Source of the DNA: Krasilnikovozyma curviuscula
Taxonomy: Eukaryota > Basidiomycota > Tremellomycetes > Cystofilobasidiales > Mrakiaceae
NCBI GenBank assembly: GCA_014825775.1
Contig: MVAQ01000036.1
Span: 1 to 64,000, forward strand
Direction: 5' to 3'
DNA: 64,000 nt
A program made the translations under genes and the position numbers. The notes below the pieces were generated by a model. The model saw only the letters and a list, made by a program, of their open reading frames with translations, was not told the DNA's origin and made no database searches. Below, piece after piece: positions 24,553 through 38,400 of this stretch (its first letter is position 1; each line of letters starts with the position of its first letter).

Positions 24553-27500
24553 ATGGCTGCTGAGCAACACAAATTTGGATCCCTCAGGTCAAAGCTGTCT
24601 TTCCTACCATCCAACAGTGCTACATCAAAGGCTCCGCAGCATCAGCAGCCAACATCCTCGCCCTTCTTGGTACCTCAGTCTACCAGTCGGGCAAAATCGT
24701 CCAGGCCATCAGTGGACAAGGCGTTACCTCCGCAGCCATATTACGTCCCTCAGTTTTACACCGGTGCTGCTCAAGTCGATGAAGATCCTTACGGTGGAAT
24801 AGCTGTCAATGACGGTCCTTCTGTCTACCGAGGGGACCATACTCGATCAGTCTCTGGGGGTACCGTTAGAGCTCCCACTTCGCCGATGAGTTCGAGCTTC
24901 CCTCCGGTCCAACCTTTCCCATCACCTCCAGCTAGGATATCTTCACGACCTGCAGCTAAAGCCACTTCGAAATCAACTCCATTAAAAACCTTGAACACGG
25001 CTGGGAATTTAGACAGTGAGTTAACTCAAGTCCGTACCTATCCCGCACATTCAGCTCTAATGAGTTTGCCTTTACCTTCAGCTTCGCATCATCCCAGCTC
25101 TATCGATATCGTGAATGAAGGACATTCAAACTCTCATTCTAGTGCAGTTTCTGGTCAAGGTGAGAATTAGCAACAAGATCTGATTTCCTTCCATTTCGGT
25201 CTGACTGTGTCCCATGTTCGCGCGTTTTTCTTTCGGTAGGCCGTTACTCACGCCAGACGACGACCAATTCATCTCCTGAAGTTTCCGATAAAGCACCTAT
25301 CATTCCACTAGTGCCTGATCGACCATTCACACCACCTCCCCGCGATGCTTCCCTGCCCTCATCACCGCATCGCAACGCCATTTCTTTCACATCACCTCCG
25401 CAACAGGGTTTTTCTGCAGGCCTTTCTTTTGGTTTTCCTCCGCCGACATTGCAATCCGGCCCTCGAGGTGATGGATTTGACAGGACCAGGTCTGTTTCTG
25501 CACCTGCGAATGATCGTTCTGGCTGGATCGAAGGAGGTAGAGCAAACGAAGTCTCTGCCAAGCCAAAGGGTCGAATTGATAGCAAGAAACCAGAGAGACC
25601 AGGAGGTGAAACGGATAGTCTTGGAAGCTGTGGTTCAACGTGAGTTCTACTGTGCTTTTGTTACCTCTCAACATAAATTAACTACAACACTCCATTCAAG
25701 AAGCGATACAGCCCTTCCTCCCTCAATCATCCCATCACCACCGCCACAACTCCCACCACTAGTGATATCTCCTCAGGAAAATTGGGCTGTATTGTCTTCC
25801 TCTGATGTTGCATTAACTGAAGCTAGTCCAGTCGACAGTACAGTTCTCTCCCCTGGCCCGGACCAACCACCGACGGCAATGCAGACACCTGAATCTGTGT
25901 TTGAGATCGATGAATCATGGCTGAGGTCTTTGAATTTGCTTGAAAGGAGAAGGTCTTCGGAAAATGCTGGTGTTCTGCTGTCAACGAATGGATTGGGTGT
26001 GGTAGTACCTGGTCGAGAACCCATGGAGACGCCAGCAGCGATAGTCACTCAGTCAGACCAAGAATCATGTACGAAGCAGCTACTGCCGTCTCTCCCGTCA
26101 AATCATTCACCAAATGATAAGCCAACTCAAAACTATTCACCACCTCAGTCACAAGTTCCTAAGCCTTCCTACCCACCAAAATCGCAATCGGCAGTCCTTA
26201 CGGAGGAAGACGAAGATGATGTTTCATCCCCTAGCTTCTCGTCCGCTCCAAGAAGAGTCTCTCAGTCAAATCCACCCAAAATCTCCAACTCCAGAAATTC
26301 GTCACCCGTTAGACCGACTGCTTCGTCTCGTCCCGTCAACATTTTCCAGTCAGCACCTCCCATTCAGAACGCTCATTCATCCCCGGGGCCCTCAGCGCCA
26401 TTATCAAATCATGTCAATGCGACTTCGACAGCCAACAGCTCCAGATGGGATGCCCTTTTAAGTCACGCAGCTGGTCAAGAAAAAACTCGAGACGGAATGT
26501 TTGGTCCGACGCTGTTTGCCAAACCTGGTAATAGTAGCAAAGGGAAGGAAAAGGAGAAGGGCTCCTCTAGTCCAATGCAGAGGGCCTCTTCCCTTTTACC
26601 GTCCCTCGCAACAACGTCAGCGTCTAGGTCTTCTGTCTCTGTCCCGTCTTCGTCCCCTTCGTCCTCTACACCGCTAGATAGAGCTCTGCCAGACCCACCG
26701 CCACCTGCCCCACCGCCGAAACCTTTAATTTCTGCAATCATTCCACCGGAAAGCCCCAGTACTGTAAGGTTGGAAAACGCTGCACCGTCCCAATCTCATA
26801 CTGTCGATGTCAGCCATAATCGGCCACCCCAGCAATCACTAGCATCTACTTCGACAAGTAACCAATTCCCTTCTTCAGCGAACTGGGATGCTCTCCTATC
26901 AACTCTGCGGCCCAGTGCTCAGCCTGGTATTCATGGACCTCCTGCCTTCTCGGCAGGTCGAAGTGGAGGCATCAGCAAGCCTCATTCCTCGAGCAGCGGC
27001 GCATTGGATAAGATTTTGGATGGCGCATCTGATCTTCTCCCTTGGAAAAACAGCAAAGAAGGGTCATCATCCTCAATTTCCCCTCATGCTGGTCCGAGTG
27101 GACGTTCTGGGAATGCAATCGCTTCCTCCAGCGGGACGCAGCAGCAACCTCATTCACCAGCGGATTGGAGCTCGCTCTTACAACTTGCAGCCAACAGTGA
27201 AAGTCCAGCTGGGCTCCATGGCCCTCCATCTTTCTCTTCAAAACCTCAAGCCCCATTCTCTAGCCACGTAAAATCCAGCTCAGCTTCCACGTCGAGGGAT
27301 AACTCTCCTTATTTCCTTCGACCCAGTACACCTCCACCGTCATCTTCAACACCCGCCACTGTGCCTATTATGCTTGGAAAGGGCTCTGTTGCTTCACCAG
27401 CATCAGCCCCAGCAAATATTGCTCTACCTATAGCTTCAACTCCAGGTCAGTGGAACAACCTGCTCAATCTCAGCGCCAGCCATCCGAGTTCGTCAACGCT

Positions 27501-30500
27501 CCATGGTCCACCAGTGTTTTCTTCCAAGTCCCTTCATCAAATCAATGGTGGAAGTTCTTCTTCACCTGCAAATATCTCACCACCTACACCACCTGTCGTC
27601 TTACCTCCCCAACCTCTCGTCCCGCCCCGCGTTCGACCTCCAGTTACTGGCAACAATCTCGCGTTGAGCAACCCCAATCTACTTAGCAAGCGAGAAGACA
27701 GAGCAGTCCTCGGTAAAAATAGCGGGATTGGAATCACGGGAGTTGTTAGAAATGGTGTCCAGGGCGACGAAGGCGATACCTTCAGAGGGAGCTCGTTCAA
27801 CAGGAATATGGCGAGTTTTTTTTTCAAGTACAGATCTCTTCTTCAGATCAAGATACTAATAATTTGCGTATTTGATTAGCTGGTCTCTCCGTGTCTTTGT
27901 TGTGCAGCTACATTATCGTACCCGTCAAAGGTCACCTCCTTCCGTTGCTCAGTTTGCGGTACCATCACAGACGTCGAACTATCCTCAAGACGAGCATCAG
28001 GACGCTCAAAGCCATCTGATCCAACTCCTCTCTCCTTGGAGCGATTCTTGCAACTCATTCACGAAGCAAGAAACACCTCCGGAGGGGTATCGGATGAAGA
28101 AGGCTCAGGGGACGCAGAGTATCCAGATTCTGGTGATAACAGCGATGTAGACTCCATTGAGGACGCGAAGACTATCGAAGGTGATAGTGAAGATGAGGAT
28201 GTTTTGGCTTATCGTGGGAAAGGGCCGATGCTCTCTAATAGAGTCTCGGTTCACAGCAGGCGGCGAGCGAAAACTCCGGACCAGTGGTGGGCTTCAGTTG
28301 AGCTTGAGCTTGAGAGTGTGTTCTCTCACTGGGGAAGTTTGAGTTCCAGCTTTTCCAATGGCAATCCAGTGACTTTGCAAGATGCCGGAGTTGACTTGGA
28401 CGCTGTCAAGACGTTTTACATGATGTTGGATGAACTACCGTAAATCGTAAACTTTCTACACCTTTATGATTATCTACTGACACTGTACGTCCTTTTTGAT
28501 GCAGTGTGGAGTTATCTTTGTCTGTCATTCGTGGTCTAGAGGTTTTGCTGCGTCGACCAAGACGCCGTTTTGAGGCAGGTACTAATGGAGAGGGACTGGC
28601 TTGGATCTTGATCGTGTTTGCTGTGAGTTGCCTCATGATATCCTCGATAATAATCCTTTTATTGATTTCTATGGTGTCTCATCAGAACCCCAAGCTATCG
28701 TCGAATCCTTCTTCTGAAAATCGCGGGGTGTCCTCCGTCTTCAAACGGTTTCTGGGTATCATCTCCAACTTACCTAATGATCATCACCACTAGTAAGCCT
28801 TCTTCTAGTCGACATTCATTTTGGCACCTTCTTGACTCCTTTTTTATACATAGCCTTGTACACTGGTTCTCTAATCTTTACTCTGAGGAAGTGTTTCTGC
28901 AGCGGGTAGATCTGATCAACTCGAGGTGCGCTCCAAAACCGCCCTTGCTTGAATTTCTATTGTTGACAACTACTCTTATCTCAACCTTAGTCTTTCAATG
29001 AGAATCCAAAAGCACATTGCTGATCTCGCCCAGGTCAGGAATAGAGACAAGATTTTACCCTACGTGAACGACTGGCGGTTCAGATCGGCAGCTCGTACCC
29101 TGTCTCTGTTCTTCGCTGCTAATTCAATGAAACATCAACTCAGCGTCTCTGTGTTTTATGTGACTCTGGTTGATCATCTGGACCTTGTTGCAGATTACGA
29201 GCACTGGGTTAAATCAGCTGGGTAAGTTCATATAGCTCCACCCAGCCAACATTCTGCTTCGATATTAACCGTTCCTGTTCCAGCTCTAGTTCCAAAGCAG
29301 CGTTCTTTATTTCTCAATACCCCTTCCTCATCTCTCTAGGGGCCAAACTTCGCATCCTAGTGCACGATTCCAAGCGACAGATGGAAGCCCAAGGAGCTCA
29401 ACCTATAGTTGACATCTCCGGCCGACGACTCGTACATAACTACATCAAGATCAAAGTGAGAAGAAGCAGATTACTCGAGGATTCTCTCCAGCAGATTTCA
29501 AGTCATATGAAGGATCTGAAGAGGAACCTGAGAATCGAGTTTGAAGGTGAAGAAGGCGTTGACGCTGGTGGGTTGAAGAAAGAGTGGTTCGTGAGTACCT
29601 GTTCGCGTTGTTTTTGGTCGGGCCTCAGGAAAAACATGACTCATTTTTTGTTTACGTACGAATAGTTGCTGTTGGTCCGAGAACTCCTGGATCCTCAGTA
29701 TGGAATGTTCCTCTGGGACGAAGAGACACACCTGTGTTGGTTCAACCCAGCGTCACTCGAAGCAGCAGACCAATACGCTCTTGTCGGTGTAGTCGTTGGC
29801 CTTGCAGTCTACCACTCTTCTACACTCGATATCCGACTTCCAAGAGCTCTGTTTAAGAAGTTGCTCAACAAGCCCGTCGGAATCGAAGACCTGAAAGTAT
29901 TTCAGCCGACGCTCGTCAAGGGTCTCGAGGATCTTTTGGCATTTGAAGGCAATGTTGAGGAGACGTTCTGTAGGACTTTTGTGGGAGAGTATGAGAGTTA
30001 CGGTGAAATTATCACTGTACCTCTCATTCCTAAAGGTGCCGATACCGCCGTCACCAACGACAATCGGCAAGGTATGCTAGTCCATGTTCATTTATTGTGT
30101 CCGAACTTTTCACCGATATTCTTGCTCTTCTTGTGTAACAGATTTTGTGAACAAATACGTCCAGTTCTTACTTGTTGACTCTATTTCCCGGCAATTCAAA
30201 GCCTTCCAACGTGGGTGGTTGAGTGTATGCGAAGGAAACGCACTCTCGTTGTTCCACGCTGAGGAGATTGAGCTTCTTGTCAGAGGAAGCCCGGAAGAGT
30301 TGGATGTGGGACAGGTGCGTCAACGTTCATAACTCGAAGACGTGAAATTGGCTCGAAGCTGGATCGACACTGATATCTGTTCTTTCCGTCTTAGTTGAGA
30401 GCCGTCACAACGTATGATGGCTGCGACAATAACGAACCACTTATTGAGTGAGTCACCCATTTATTTCTAGTTTTTTTTTCTCTCGTGGGTGCTGATGGTG

Positions 30501-30957
30501 TTTTCCTCAAGATCCTTCTGGAGCATCGTCTCCTTCTTCTCCCTCGAGCGGCAACAGCAGCTTCTCGCGTTCACCACTGGATCCAGTACGATCCCCGCTA
30601 CTGGACTGGTCAATCTTACATTTAGAATTCAGGTTACCAGGGATTCTCCTGATCATCTTCCCTGTTAGTCTTGATCCTCTACTTTTCCATCTTTGAACGG
30701 TTTTTGTCGCGGTGCTTTGCTGACTAGCCTTGGCTTTGCAATTTTTTTTTTTACCTAAGCTTCGCATACGTGTTTTAACACCATCTGCTTACCGAGGTAT
30801 AAGTCTAGAACTACACTGGAAAAGAAGCTGGTGGAAGCTCTGAGTCAGTTTCTCCCCTCTCTCTCCTCATGGCCTTCATGCTCCCTTCAAGATACTCACC
30901 TTTCACTTGTAACCCTTCTCACATGTAGCTATGAGTTCTGGATTTGGACTTAAGTGA
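24553..30957 (+). CDS. HECT E3 ubiquitin ligase, HUL4-like, 1,802 aa
   Basis: Fifteen exons join in phase: 24553-25159, 25240-25639, 25701-27810, 27880-28439, 28505-28622, 28686-28792, 28854-28925, 28991-29221, 29284-29590, 29666-30071, 30142-30314, 30395-30447, 30512-30663, 30760-30843, 30929-30957. The first ~1,000 residues are disordered and Ser/Pro-rich, with four W-x2-LL...GP repeats. A Cys-rich zinc-binding element follows at the exon 4 start (PCLCC ... FRCSVCGTI), then a helical middle region (FLGIISNLPNDHHHYLVHWF) seen in HUL4-type ligases. The HECT domain fills the C-terminus (RIEFEGEEGVDAGGLKKEWF; LRAVTTYDGC). The catalytic Cys is in SHTCFNTICLP, about residue 1,770, and the protein ends SSGFGLK as expected. 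It transfers ubiquitin through a thioester; substrates are unknown. Exon 3 appears to end at a GC donor. Confidence 0.95.
26446..27528 (+). repeat. Four W-x2-LL ... GP peptide repeats in the HECT ligase
   Basis: Four ~26-residue units within exon 3 at 26446-26523, 26884-26961, 27166-27243 and 27451-27528. Each starts Trp-x-x-Leu-Leu; the last three contain (I/L)HGPPxFS and the first has MFGPTLF at the matching place. Spacers of 70-120 residues between units are low-complexity. Confidence 0.88.
27811..27879 (+). other. Probable GC-AG intron
   Basis: The flanking exons join in phase only if the intron starts GCGAGT after an ATG codon and ends at GATTAG. The nearby GT donors shift the frame. 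A good branch-point-like TACTAATAAT lies about 25 nt before the acceptor. Confidence 0.7.
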
Positions 30958-32128
30958 CCTTCAAGATTCCTTGTCTTCTGTTTCTCATTTCCTATCACAG
31001 CCTCCTCATCAAATCCATCTAAGCTTTGCATATTTATCTCACGCCATCAATACATTGCCATTTGTGTATCTCTAGCACCACATTATCACGCTCCGCGCTG
31101 TGTCTTGATGTAACATTTTGAACGCCTACCATTTTGACTGGAAAGCTCCAGCGCCACTTCTAGCTAATAACTGCACACCTTCGGAGAGTGTTCGAACTTC
31201 GCTGATATCTTTCAAACCCCTTCCAACTGCCTCAAAGTGAATTAAAGCAGCGACCGTCGAACCTGTTTCCTTGCTACCGATTGCCGGGCAACTGGTGGAG
31301 ATGCGATTCTTCGGCATGCGGGCGCGCACCGACAGATCTCAATCCTAACACTTTACTGGACCAGCACGACCATCCTCAAGATAAAGTAGAGTAAATAAAG
31401 CCTCAGATCCATCTCCATCCCATAATTTTCTCCAGATGCATGGAAGCCATTGCGGGAAGCCACCGTCCTTCCTATGGGATATAAACAGCTGCAGAGGGGT
31501 ACCAAGCCCACCTTGGCGTTTGATGCCGTCATGAAGCGGAATTGTCCGACGCCTGCTTTGATTGTAAACAAGCCCCAAGCTGAGTACTTTCAGCTCTGGA
31601 GAACCGAATAACTTTTCATGTGTGTGTCAAATGATCAGGCTTCCCTTAGTCTGGTTTATCGTTGAGCCCATCGAGAGAGCGTGTGCAGCAGGTCGGGTGC
31701 AGAGGTCGGGTATAGTGGAAGCAAAGTTTCCTTATCATCAGCGACCCCACATTTTGCGCACCAAAACGCAAATTATTTTAAGACGCTTGAACGCCGTTAG
31801 TTTCCAGAGCGAGTGGCGGCTGGGTGGATTTTGGCGGTTTTGGCAGCATGTAAGGGGTAATTGGCAGTTTCTTCAGGAGCAAGTTCACGGGGAAATGCCT
31901 GTGCAGTCATAGGTTCAACTCCCATCTCGATAGCCCCACTTTCGGCCCTCAAAACATGTTATCTGTTGTGAAAGGTGGCTTTCGACCGCCGTTACTCGCG
32001 CTAAGGAACTGCCCCGCGCTCCAAAGAAGTCTGGTTTGCCTCCTCATTTAAAGGTGGCCTTCTTCCTTTGCGCAAGCTTCTTCTTCCCAACCACGATTCC
32101 ATCCATCCCCTCCTTCTTTTAATCAACA
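30958..32128. other. Intergenic, no gene seen; promoter of MFS gene 2
   Basis: About 1.2 kb with no splice-supported exon. A GATAAG element on the reverse strand (CTTATC, 31731-31736) could bind a nitrogen-regulating GATA factor. A CT-rich leader precedes the MFS start, as is usual for strongly expressed fungal genes. Confidence 0.5.
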
Positions 32129-34840
32129 ATGGAAGAAGAAAAGAAGTACGTCGCATCCCCAGCCGCTGTCCAAGAGGTCTCCAAGCACGACGGACATGAC
32201 ATCCAGTGAGTTCTGTTTCTTCTGCATTGGTTCTCCAGTCCCCTCTGGCAGCTGCCTTCACATCCATCGACTCCTCTCGACCTTCCAGAGCTCTGGAGGT
32301 CTCGAGCGAGCGGGGTATCTGCCATCACAAATGCGACGGCGCAGCTGCTTCGTTTCTCTACGCTATCCTGGTGCTAACTGCCCGTTTTTACCATCGGCTT
32401 TAGTGAAAACTCCAAGCAAGCCGATTCCGCTGCTGCTTTGGTCGCTGGATTCGAGGGTGAACTCGACCCAGTCGAAGCCCAAAGAGTTCTGCGAAAGATC
32501 GATTGGAGATTACTTCCAATGATGATGACCCTTTACTTTGTCCAATTTATGGATAAGACCACTCTCGGTAAGTACATCGCGTATTTTTCTCATGGGTGTC
32601 AGATGTCTGTCAGACGCGCTTGGGACGTTCCTTTGGAGTATTCTAGGTGTTGGAGAAACTGTATCTCGTGGAGTTTACGCTAACCGCTCCAATCTCGTTT
32701 GCGCGCCATTCCGCAGGTAACTCTGCCAACTTGGGCATCAAAACCGATACCCACTTGAGCACTACTCAGTACAACTTGTTGGGTACGGCGTTTTACCTTG
32801 CGTAAGTCCATCCTCAGACGCAACCCAACTCCTTCGGTGGCTGACCGGCTCGTGCGCCGTCTAGTTACCTCGTTTTCGAATACCCGCAGAATCTGGCTCT
32901 CCAGAGATTCCCAGTGGGTAAATGGATGTCCGCAAACATCACTCTTTGGGCCGTCTTCCTCCTCTGTCACGCAGCGTGCACCAACTTCGCTGGTCTCTTC
33001 GTCGTGCGTCTTGGTCTCGGTGTTTGCGAAGGTTCCATCACCGCCGGTTTCATGATTGCTACTCAGATGTGGTACACCCACACGGAAGGTGCTCGAAGAG
33101 TCGGGTGAGTCCTTATTCTTTGTCTAGTGTTGTCGGCAAAGTAATGCCGCGCCACAGGTGCAAATTCACCGCCGGCGTAATCACATCGCTAACCTGTCCG
33201 CTTTGACCATCTTCCAGCTTCTGGTTCTTGATGAACGGTACTGCTCAAATCGTTTCTGGTCTTCTCTCCTACGGTGTTCTCAGATCCAACTCTGCTCTCG
33301 CTCCATGGAGACTCTTCATGATCATTACTGGTGTCATCACCCTTGTCGTCGCCTGCTGGTTCTGGCTTATGTTCCCAGACTCTCCAGTCACTGCCAAGTT
33401 CTTGACCAAGGAGGAGAAGATCATTGCTATCGAGAGAATCAGGATCAACAACACCGGTAAGAGACCCGTATATCGATTGATTCTGGCGCAGTTGATTAAA
33501 TCCTCACTTATTCGAAACCAGGTGTGGAGAACAAGACTTTCAAGATGGATCAATTCAAGGAATGTATGATGGACTGGAAAACGTGAGTGAAGGCCATTTT
33601 TAGTTTGTTCATACTTTCAACTCTGAATACTGACCCTTCTCAATGTTATCAGCTGGGGCTTCTTCCTCTATGCAGCCTTCGATAACGTCCCTAACTCCCT
33701 CACCAACCAGAATGCCATCATCATCAAATCCTTTGGGTAAGTCCAGAAATAGAAGGGTTAGGTTCATAACCACAACTTCAACACTGACCGTACGATTTCA
33801 TATTGTTAGCTTCACCACACTTCAAACGACCCTTCTTGGCTGCATTGGCGGTGTTGTTGAAATCGTCACCATCTACACTGGTACCCTCTTTGTCAAGAAG
33901 TTCCCCAACGCCAGAGTCATCATCGCTACAGTTTACTTGTGAGTCTAGCTCTGTGTCTGTACTGGGGGAGTAGTTCTCCGTGGAATTGTGCTGATAGAGC
34001 CACTGTTTTCTTTTGCCCCACGCAGGATTCCCAACATTGTCGGTGCCGTTTTGATCCTCGCTCTCCCACAAACCAACCGAACTGGTCTTCTTGCTGCCTT
34101 GTACACCACTGGTGTTGGTACCACTGGTGAGTTGAAGTCTTGTTACTTGGCTTAAGCTTACTTTTTCGACTACAGATATTAATTTAATTTTCTTTCCGTA
34201 TCGCGTTAGGTTTCGTCTTGTCTCTTGCCTGGTGCTCTGCTGTCACTGCTGGTAAGTTGATTACCATCACAAATCACTCTGTATGCTACAGACGTCTAAC
34301 TGACGTTTCCTTTGCCGACATCGCTTGGTTTGATTCCACTCAGGTCACACCAAGAAGGTCACCACAAACGCTGTTCTCCTCATTGGATACTGCTTGGGTA
34401 ACTTGCTTGCTCCACAGATGTGGTTGGCCAAGTACTCGCCAAAGGTAAGCGTTGGTGCCCTTGCCCTTCGCGTCATACCGATTCTGATTCAAAACATCTT
34501 TTTCCCTACTGTAGAATACCATTCCTTGGGCTATGATTCTGATGAGCTACGTCATTTGCTTCTTCATCCTTCCAATCATGGGATACTTCCTCCACAAGGA
34601 GAACAAGAGACGTGATGCCCTCGTTGCCTCTGGTGAAATCACTGAGGACTACGGTTTCATCGACGAGGTCCAGGCTGATGGAACTGTCGTTTCCAAGAAG
34701 GTTGACGTTGCTTTCCTTGATTTGACTGGTAAGTTTTGAATCCTTCCTTCCGCAAGCCTTCTTTAAACCATTGCATGTGTGCTGACCATCTCATACTCTC
34801 AACAGATCGTCAAAACATGTCTTTCAGATATGTTCTTTAA
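32129..34840 (+). CDS. MFS transporter, Dal5-like allantoate permease family, 523 aa
   Basis: Thirteen exons (32129-32205, 32404-32567, 32717-32801, 32865-33104, 33218-33456, 33522-33582, 33653-33736, 33810-33938, 34026-34126, 34210-34251, 34344-34444, 34515-34728, 34806-34840) join in phase. Family blocks include VLRKIDWRLLPMM, YFVQFMDKTTLG, QYNLLGTAFYLAYLVFEYPQ, LGLGVCEGSITAGFM, WYTHTEGARR and NNTGVENKTFK. These are typical of Dal5-type ACS transporters; about 12 hydrophobic spans can be counted. Substrates in this family include allantoate, ureidosuccinate, nicotinate and dipeptides. It is clearly more distant from the two other MFS genes here than they are from each other. Codon choice is strongly biased (GTC, ACC, AAG, CTC), suggesting high expression. 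Confidence 0.93.
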
Positions 34841-35444
34841 GTAATGAATCAGTAATTAAAAAAAAGGCGCTCGTGCTAGGTCACAGCATATTGGTTGGTT
34901 TTGGTTCTGAGTTGTGGTCAGGCCTGATGCCCCGAGTTTGTAGGCGCCTCAGGCTGAAGTTTTCGACGTTGTACTAGATGTTCATATTAGCTTATCAGTT
35001 ATTGCTGATATTACCTCTTTATCTATCTTATCTTGCAATCAGTCTTTAAGAAATGTTAACGACGAGATGGGAGTGGTAACAGGACGTAAACTCACCAATT
35101 TCAAGGAAAAGTTATCCAAACAGAGCCTCTATTACAGGTGCTTATTCCTCCTGTGACATTAGTAGACCAGTTGAGACGGTCGATGCTGACAAGCACAGAG
35201 ATGATCAGCTTCCAGGCCATCGCAACCAAGTTTTCGCGGTTATCCCGAACACTCCCTTTCTATCAATGTTTCTATCTCATTTAAGCCTTTGCATCGCCCT
35301 GCTCTGATCTTAACAACCAGATGGTTGCGCGATCTCGGTTTCGCAGGCAGCGCGTTCCCTGATTTTTTTTTCTCTCGTTTGTTCTGAGACGCACCAGCCA
35401 GATAGGGGTGTCTCTCAACGACAACCTTCTCAACCGTCCCCACA
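34841..35444. other. Intergenic, no gene seen
   Basis: Follows the MFS gene; contains several AT-rich stretches and TTATC motifs but no exon with support. Confidence 0.5.
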
Positions 35445-38400
35445 ATGTCGGAAGCGGAACAAGCACCATCAGTAGATATTCATGAAGATGTCCCTACACC
35501 TTTTTCAGCTCCAGTGAAAGCAGCAGCAACCCCTCAAAACATCCATTCGGGTCATGAGGGGGACGTGACAGAGGACGATTTGCTCGCTCAGGAACCTCTC
35601 GTTGGATCTGCAGACTTCTCGTCACCTGCCAAACCAAACGAAGAAGCTGTTGTTGTGCCGTCCAGTCCCAAGGTAGAGGCTGCGAAGAAGGAGGAAGAAC
35701 CCGCAGTGGAAACAGCAGAGAAGTCGAATGGAAAAGCGGCTCCTACTGCAAATGGAAATGGGAAAATGAAGGCGGTGACTGGAACCGCTGGAGCTGTGAA
35801 GAAAGCTGGTGAAGGTGCTGTATCCACTCTTGCTAAGAAATTTGGTGGTGAGTGCCCTAGCTGTTTGTGTGGATCCCCTTGATGCTGCACAACGTTGACC
35901 ATCTCGTGCGTTTCCTGCACGTCCCTCTCCTCGCCTTGGATAAATAATTAGCTGCTGCTCCCAAAGCTCCTCCAGCTAAACCTACGACATCTACCACCAA
36001 AGCGCCAGTATTGTCCGCAGGCCCCTTGAGAAAAGCGACCTCGACGACTACGACGACGGGAACGGCAGCTTCTCGAGCTTCGACGGCCAAAGCTCCCATT
36101 TCCAGCGTCACTGCCAGCCGAAGTCTTTCTGCTTCAACCTCTACTCTCCCTTCTTCTCGACCTGCAGCTACTACTGCTGTCAAAAGAGCTACTCCGACTG
36201 CAACGACTACCGCTCCAGTATCACGAGCTTCGACCGCCGCTGCTTCGACTGCTGCTAGTAGAAGGTCAGCGCTGATTTTCCCGTTCTTGGTAATTAAAAC
36301 ATGTTCTAAATTCTCTTTACTTCCTGATCTCTTTCAGAGCTTCAACTGTCCCAACAACAACAGCTTCTCGACCAGGCTCATCAGTTTCCAATGGCACAAC
36401 TACGGCAGTCCGCAAGCCAGCTGTCCCACCGGCGACAACGGCAGCTGTTAGATCAGCTAGGCCAAGTATGGCCAGTGCTCCACCTCCCTCAACAGCTACA
36501 ACGCGTCCTAGAGCTAGTCTTGCCCCCGCTCCTTCTGTCAGGAGCACTTTGGCTTCATCGACCTCGACAGTGACAAAAGCCCCATCCGCTGCTGCAGAAG
36601 CTGCAAAAGCTCACAGGTTAGAGCTTGAAGCGAAGGTATGTTATGTTCTTCTTCATCTGTGGAACCATAGCTCGTTCACACTGACGCCTTCGATTCCTAA
36701 CCTTCTTGGTGCATCTTTGCTCACAGGTGGCATCTTTGACAACGGAACTCTCCACCATGACCACGACACACCAGTCAGCACTCAAGGAAAAAACAGATGA
36801 AATAGAGAATCTCAAACAAGAGCTGGAGAGCACCAAGAAATTGGTCGAGGAAAACCAAGCGAAAATTGACGAGATCCAGGCGAAGTTAGACGAGCTACTG
36901 GCGGAGTTGGAAAGCGAGAAGGCTGGCAGTTTGGATAAGCAGAAGGAGCTCGACTCAAAGATGTGAGTTTTGAAGTCGCACTTCTTTGCATCCCCCCTAC
37001 CCTTCCCGGACCTGAATGTTGGCTTTACCTTGTGGATAGGGAGGAACACGCCACGATGCAGAGGAACCTCGAATCTTCAGCTTCATCTTCAGTGGAACAG
37101 ATTGCCGCTCACGAAGCAGCTCAAGCTTCATGGATCTCTGAGCTAGACTCCATCAAAGCGCGATTGGCTGAAACTGAAGGATCGAAAGCCGACCTTTTGA
37201 AAGAGTCTGAAGTGAGTCCTCTGCCTTCACTCCTCGTGCTTCATTCCAACTTGCTAGGAAAAGTCTGATCGCCATCCTTTTTTTTTTTTAGGCCACCAAA
37301 GCGCAGCTCACTCGGCAGATAGAAACAGCTGAAGCTGATTCTCTCCGAATTCAGTCGGAACTCAAAGCAATCAAGGAAGAGACTGTATCCCTCAGCTCAG
37401 ACCGAGAAAATCTCTTGGTTGAATATCAAACTGAGATATCAAAGTTGAAGTCTGAACTCGAAACGCACTCGAAGGCTGGTGAAGAGAAGGATCTCAAGTT
37501 CGCTGCTCTTGGAGAAGAACACAAAAAGAACAAGTCAGAATTGGAAGCTTCCAAGGCTGAAGTAGAATCTTCGAAGTCTGAATTGGCTGCTGCTGGTGTA
37601 ACCCATTCCAAAGCTTTGGAAGACATTAAAGGAGCTCACGAGGTGAGTTGAAACTTTTATTTTGCCTTTATCCCAAGCTGAAGCTGAAATGGCTTTTTCG
37701 GTTTGAAGGCGAGTTTGGCCCAAATCCGTTCCCAACTTGAAGAACGTCATCAAACCGGGCTGAGCGAACTCAGCGCTTCTCCTCAAACTGCCCTTGCCGA
37801 TGCACAAGCTCAAATCGCCTCTCTAGAAGAAGATTTGAGCCAGGCTAGCGCCAATCATGCTAAGACTCTTGATGATTTGGTTTCTGAACATGAGGTCAGT
37901 GCTTTCACTCGAGTCTCAACCATTGTATCTGAAGGAATTCTGACTATGTTGTGCCGCATTCCTTCTAGGCCAAGATCGACTCCATCACTGCTTCCTCCGC
38001 TGAAGGAAACACATCAGTGATCTCTGAACTCCAAGCATCTCACAACGAAGCTGTGGAAGCAACCAAGGTTGAACATGCGAAGTTGATGTCTCAGGCTGAA
38101 ACGCACTACAAAGCCGAGCTGGAAAAGGCAAACGGATCGCTGTTGGAGAAGGTGAACTCTTGGGAAACTGAAAGAAAATTGCAGAGACAAGAAGTGGCTG
38201 AATACAAGGCGGACTTGGATGTGAATAAGCGCCCCTTTCGTTTTAGGCAACATTCATTCTGACAACCTCTCTGATTTTCACAGTCCATCGGTGCTAAACA
38301 CGCTGCGGAGCTGAACGAAATCAAGGCTCGTCATGACGCTATGATTGAGAAGGCGAAGCAGGCTGCTTTGACTGAAGCTGGGGAGAGCCACCACCGCGAG

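Noticed and set aside
24138..24563. 142-codon frame overlapping the HECT start
   Set aside because: Overlaps a well-supported start in another frame and lacks its own start context; likely leader sequence.
31850..31930. T-loop-like GGTTCAACTCC suggesting a tRNA
   Set aside because: No matching A box, acceptor stem or anticodon stem could be folded around it.
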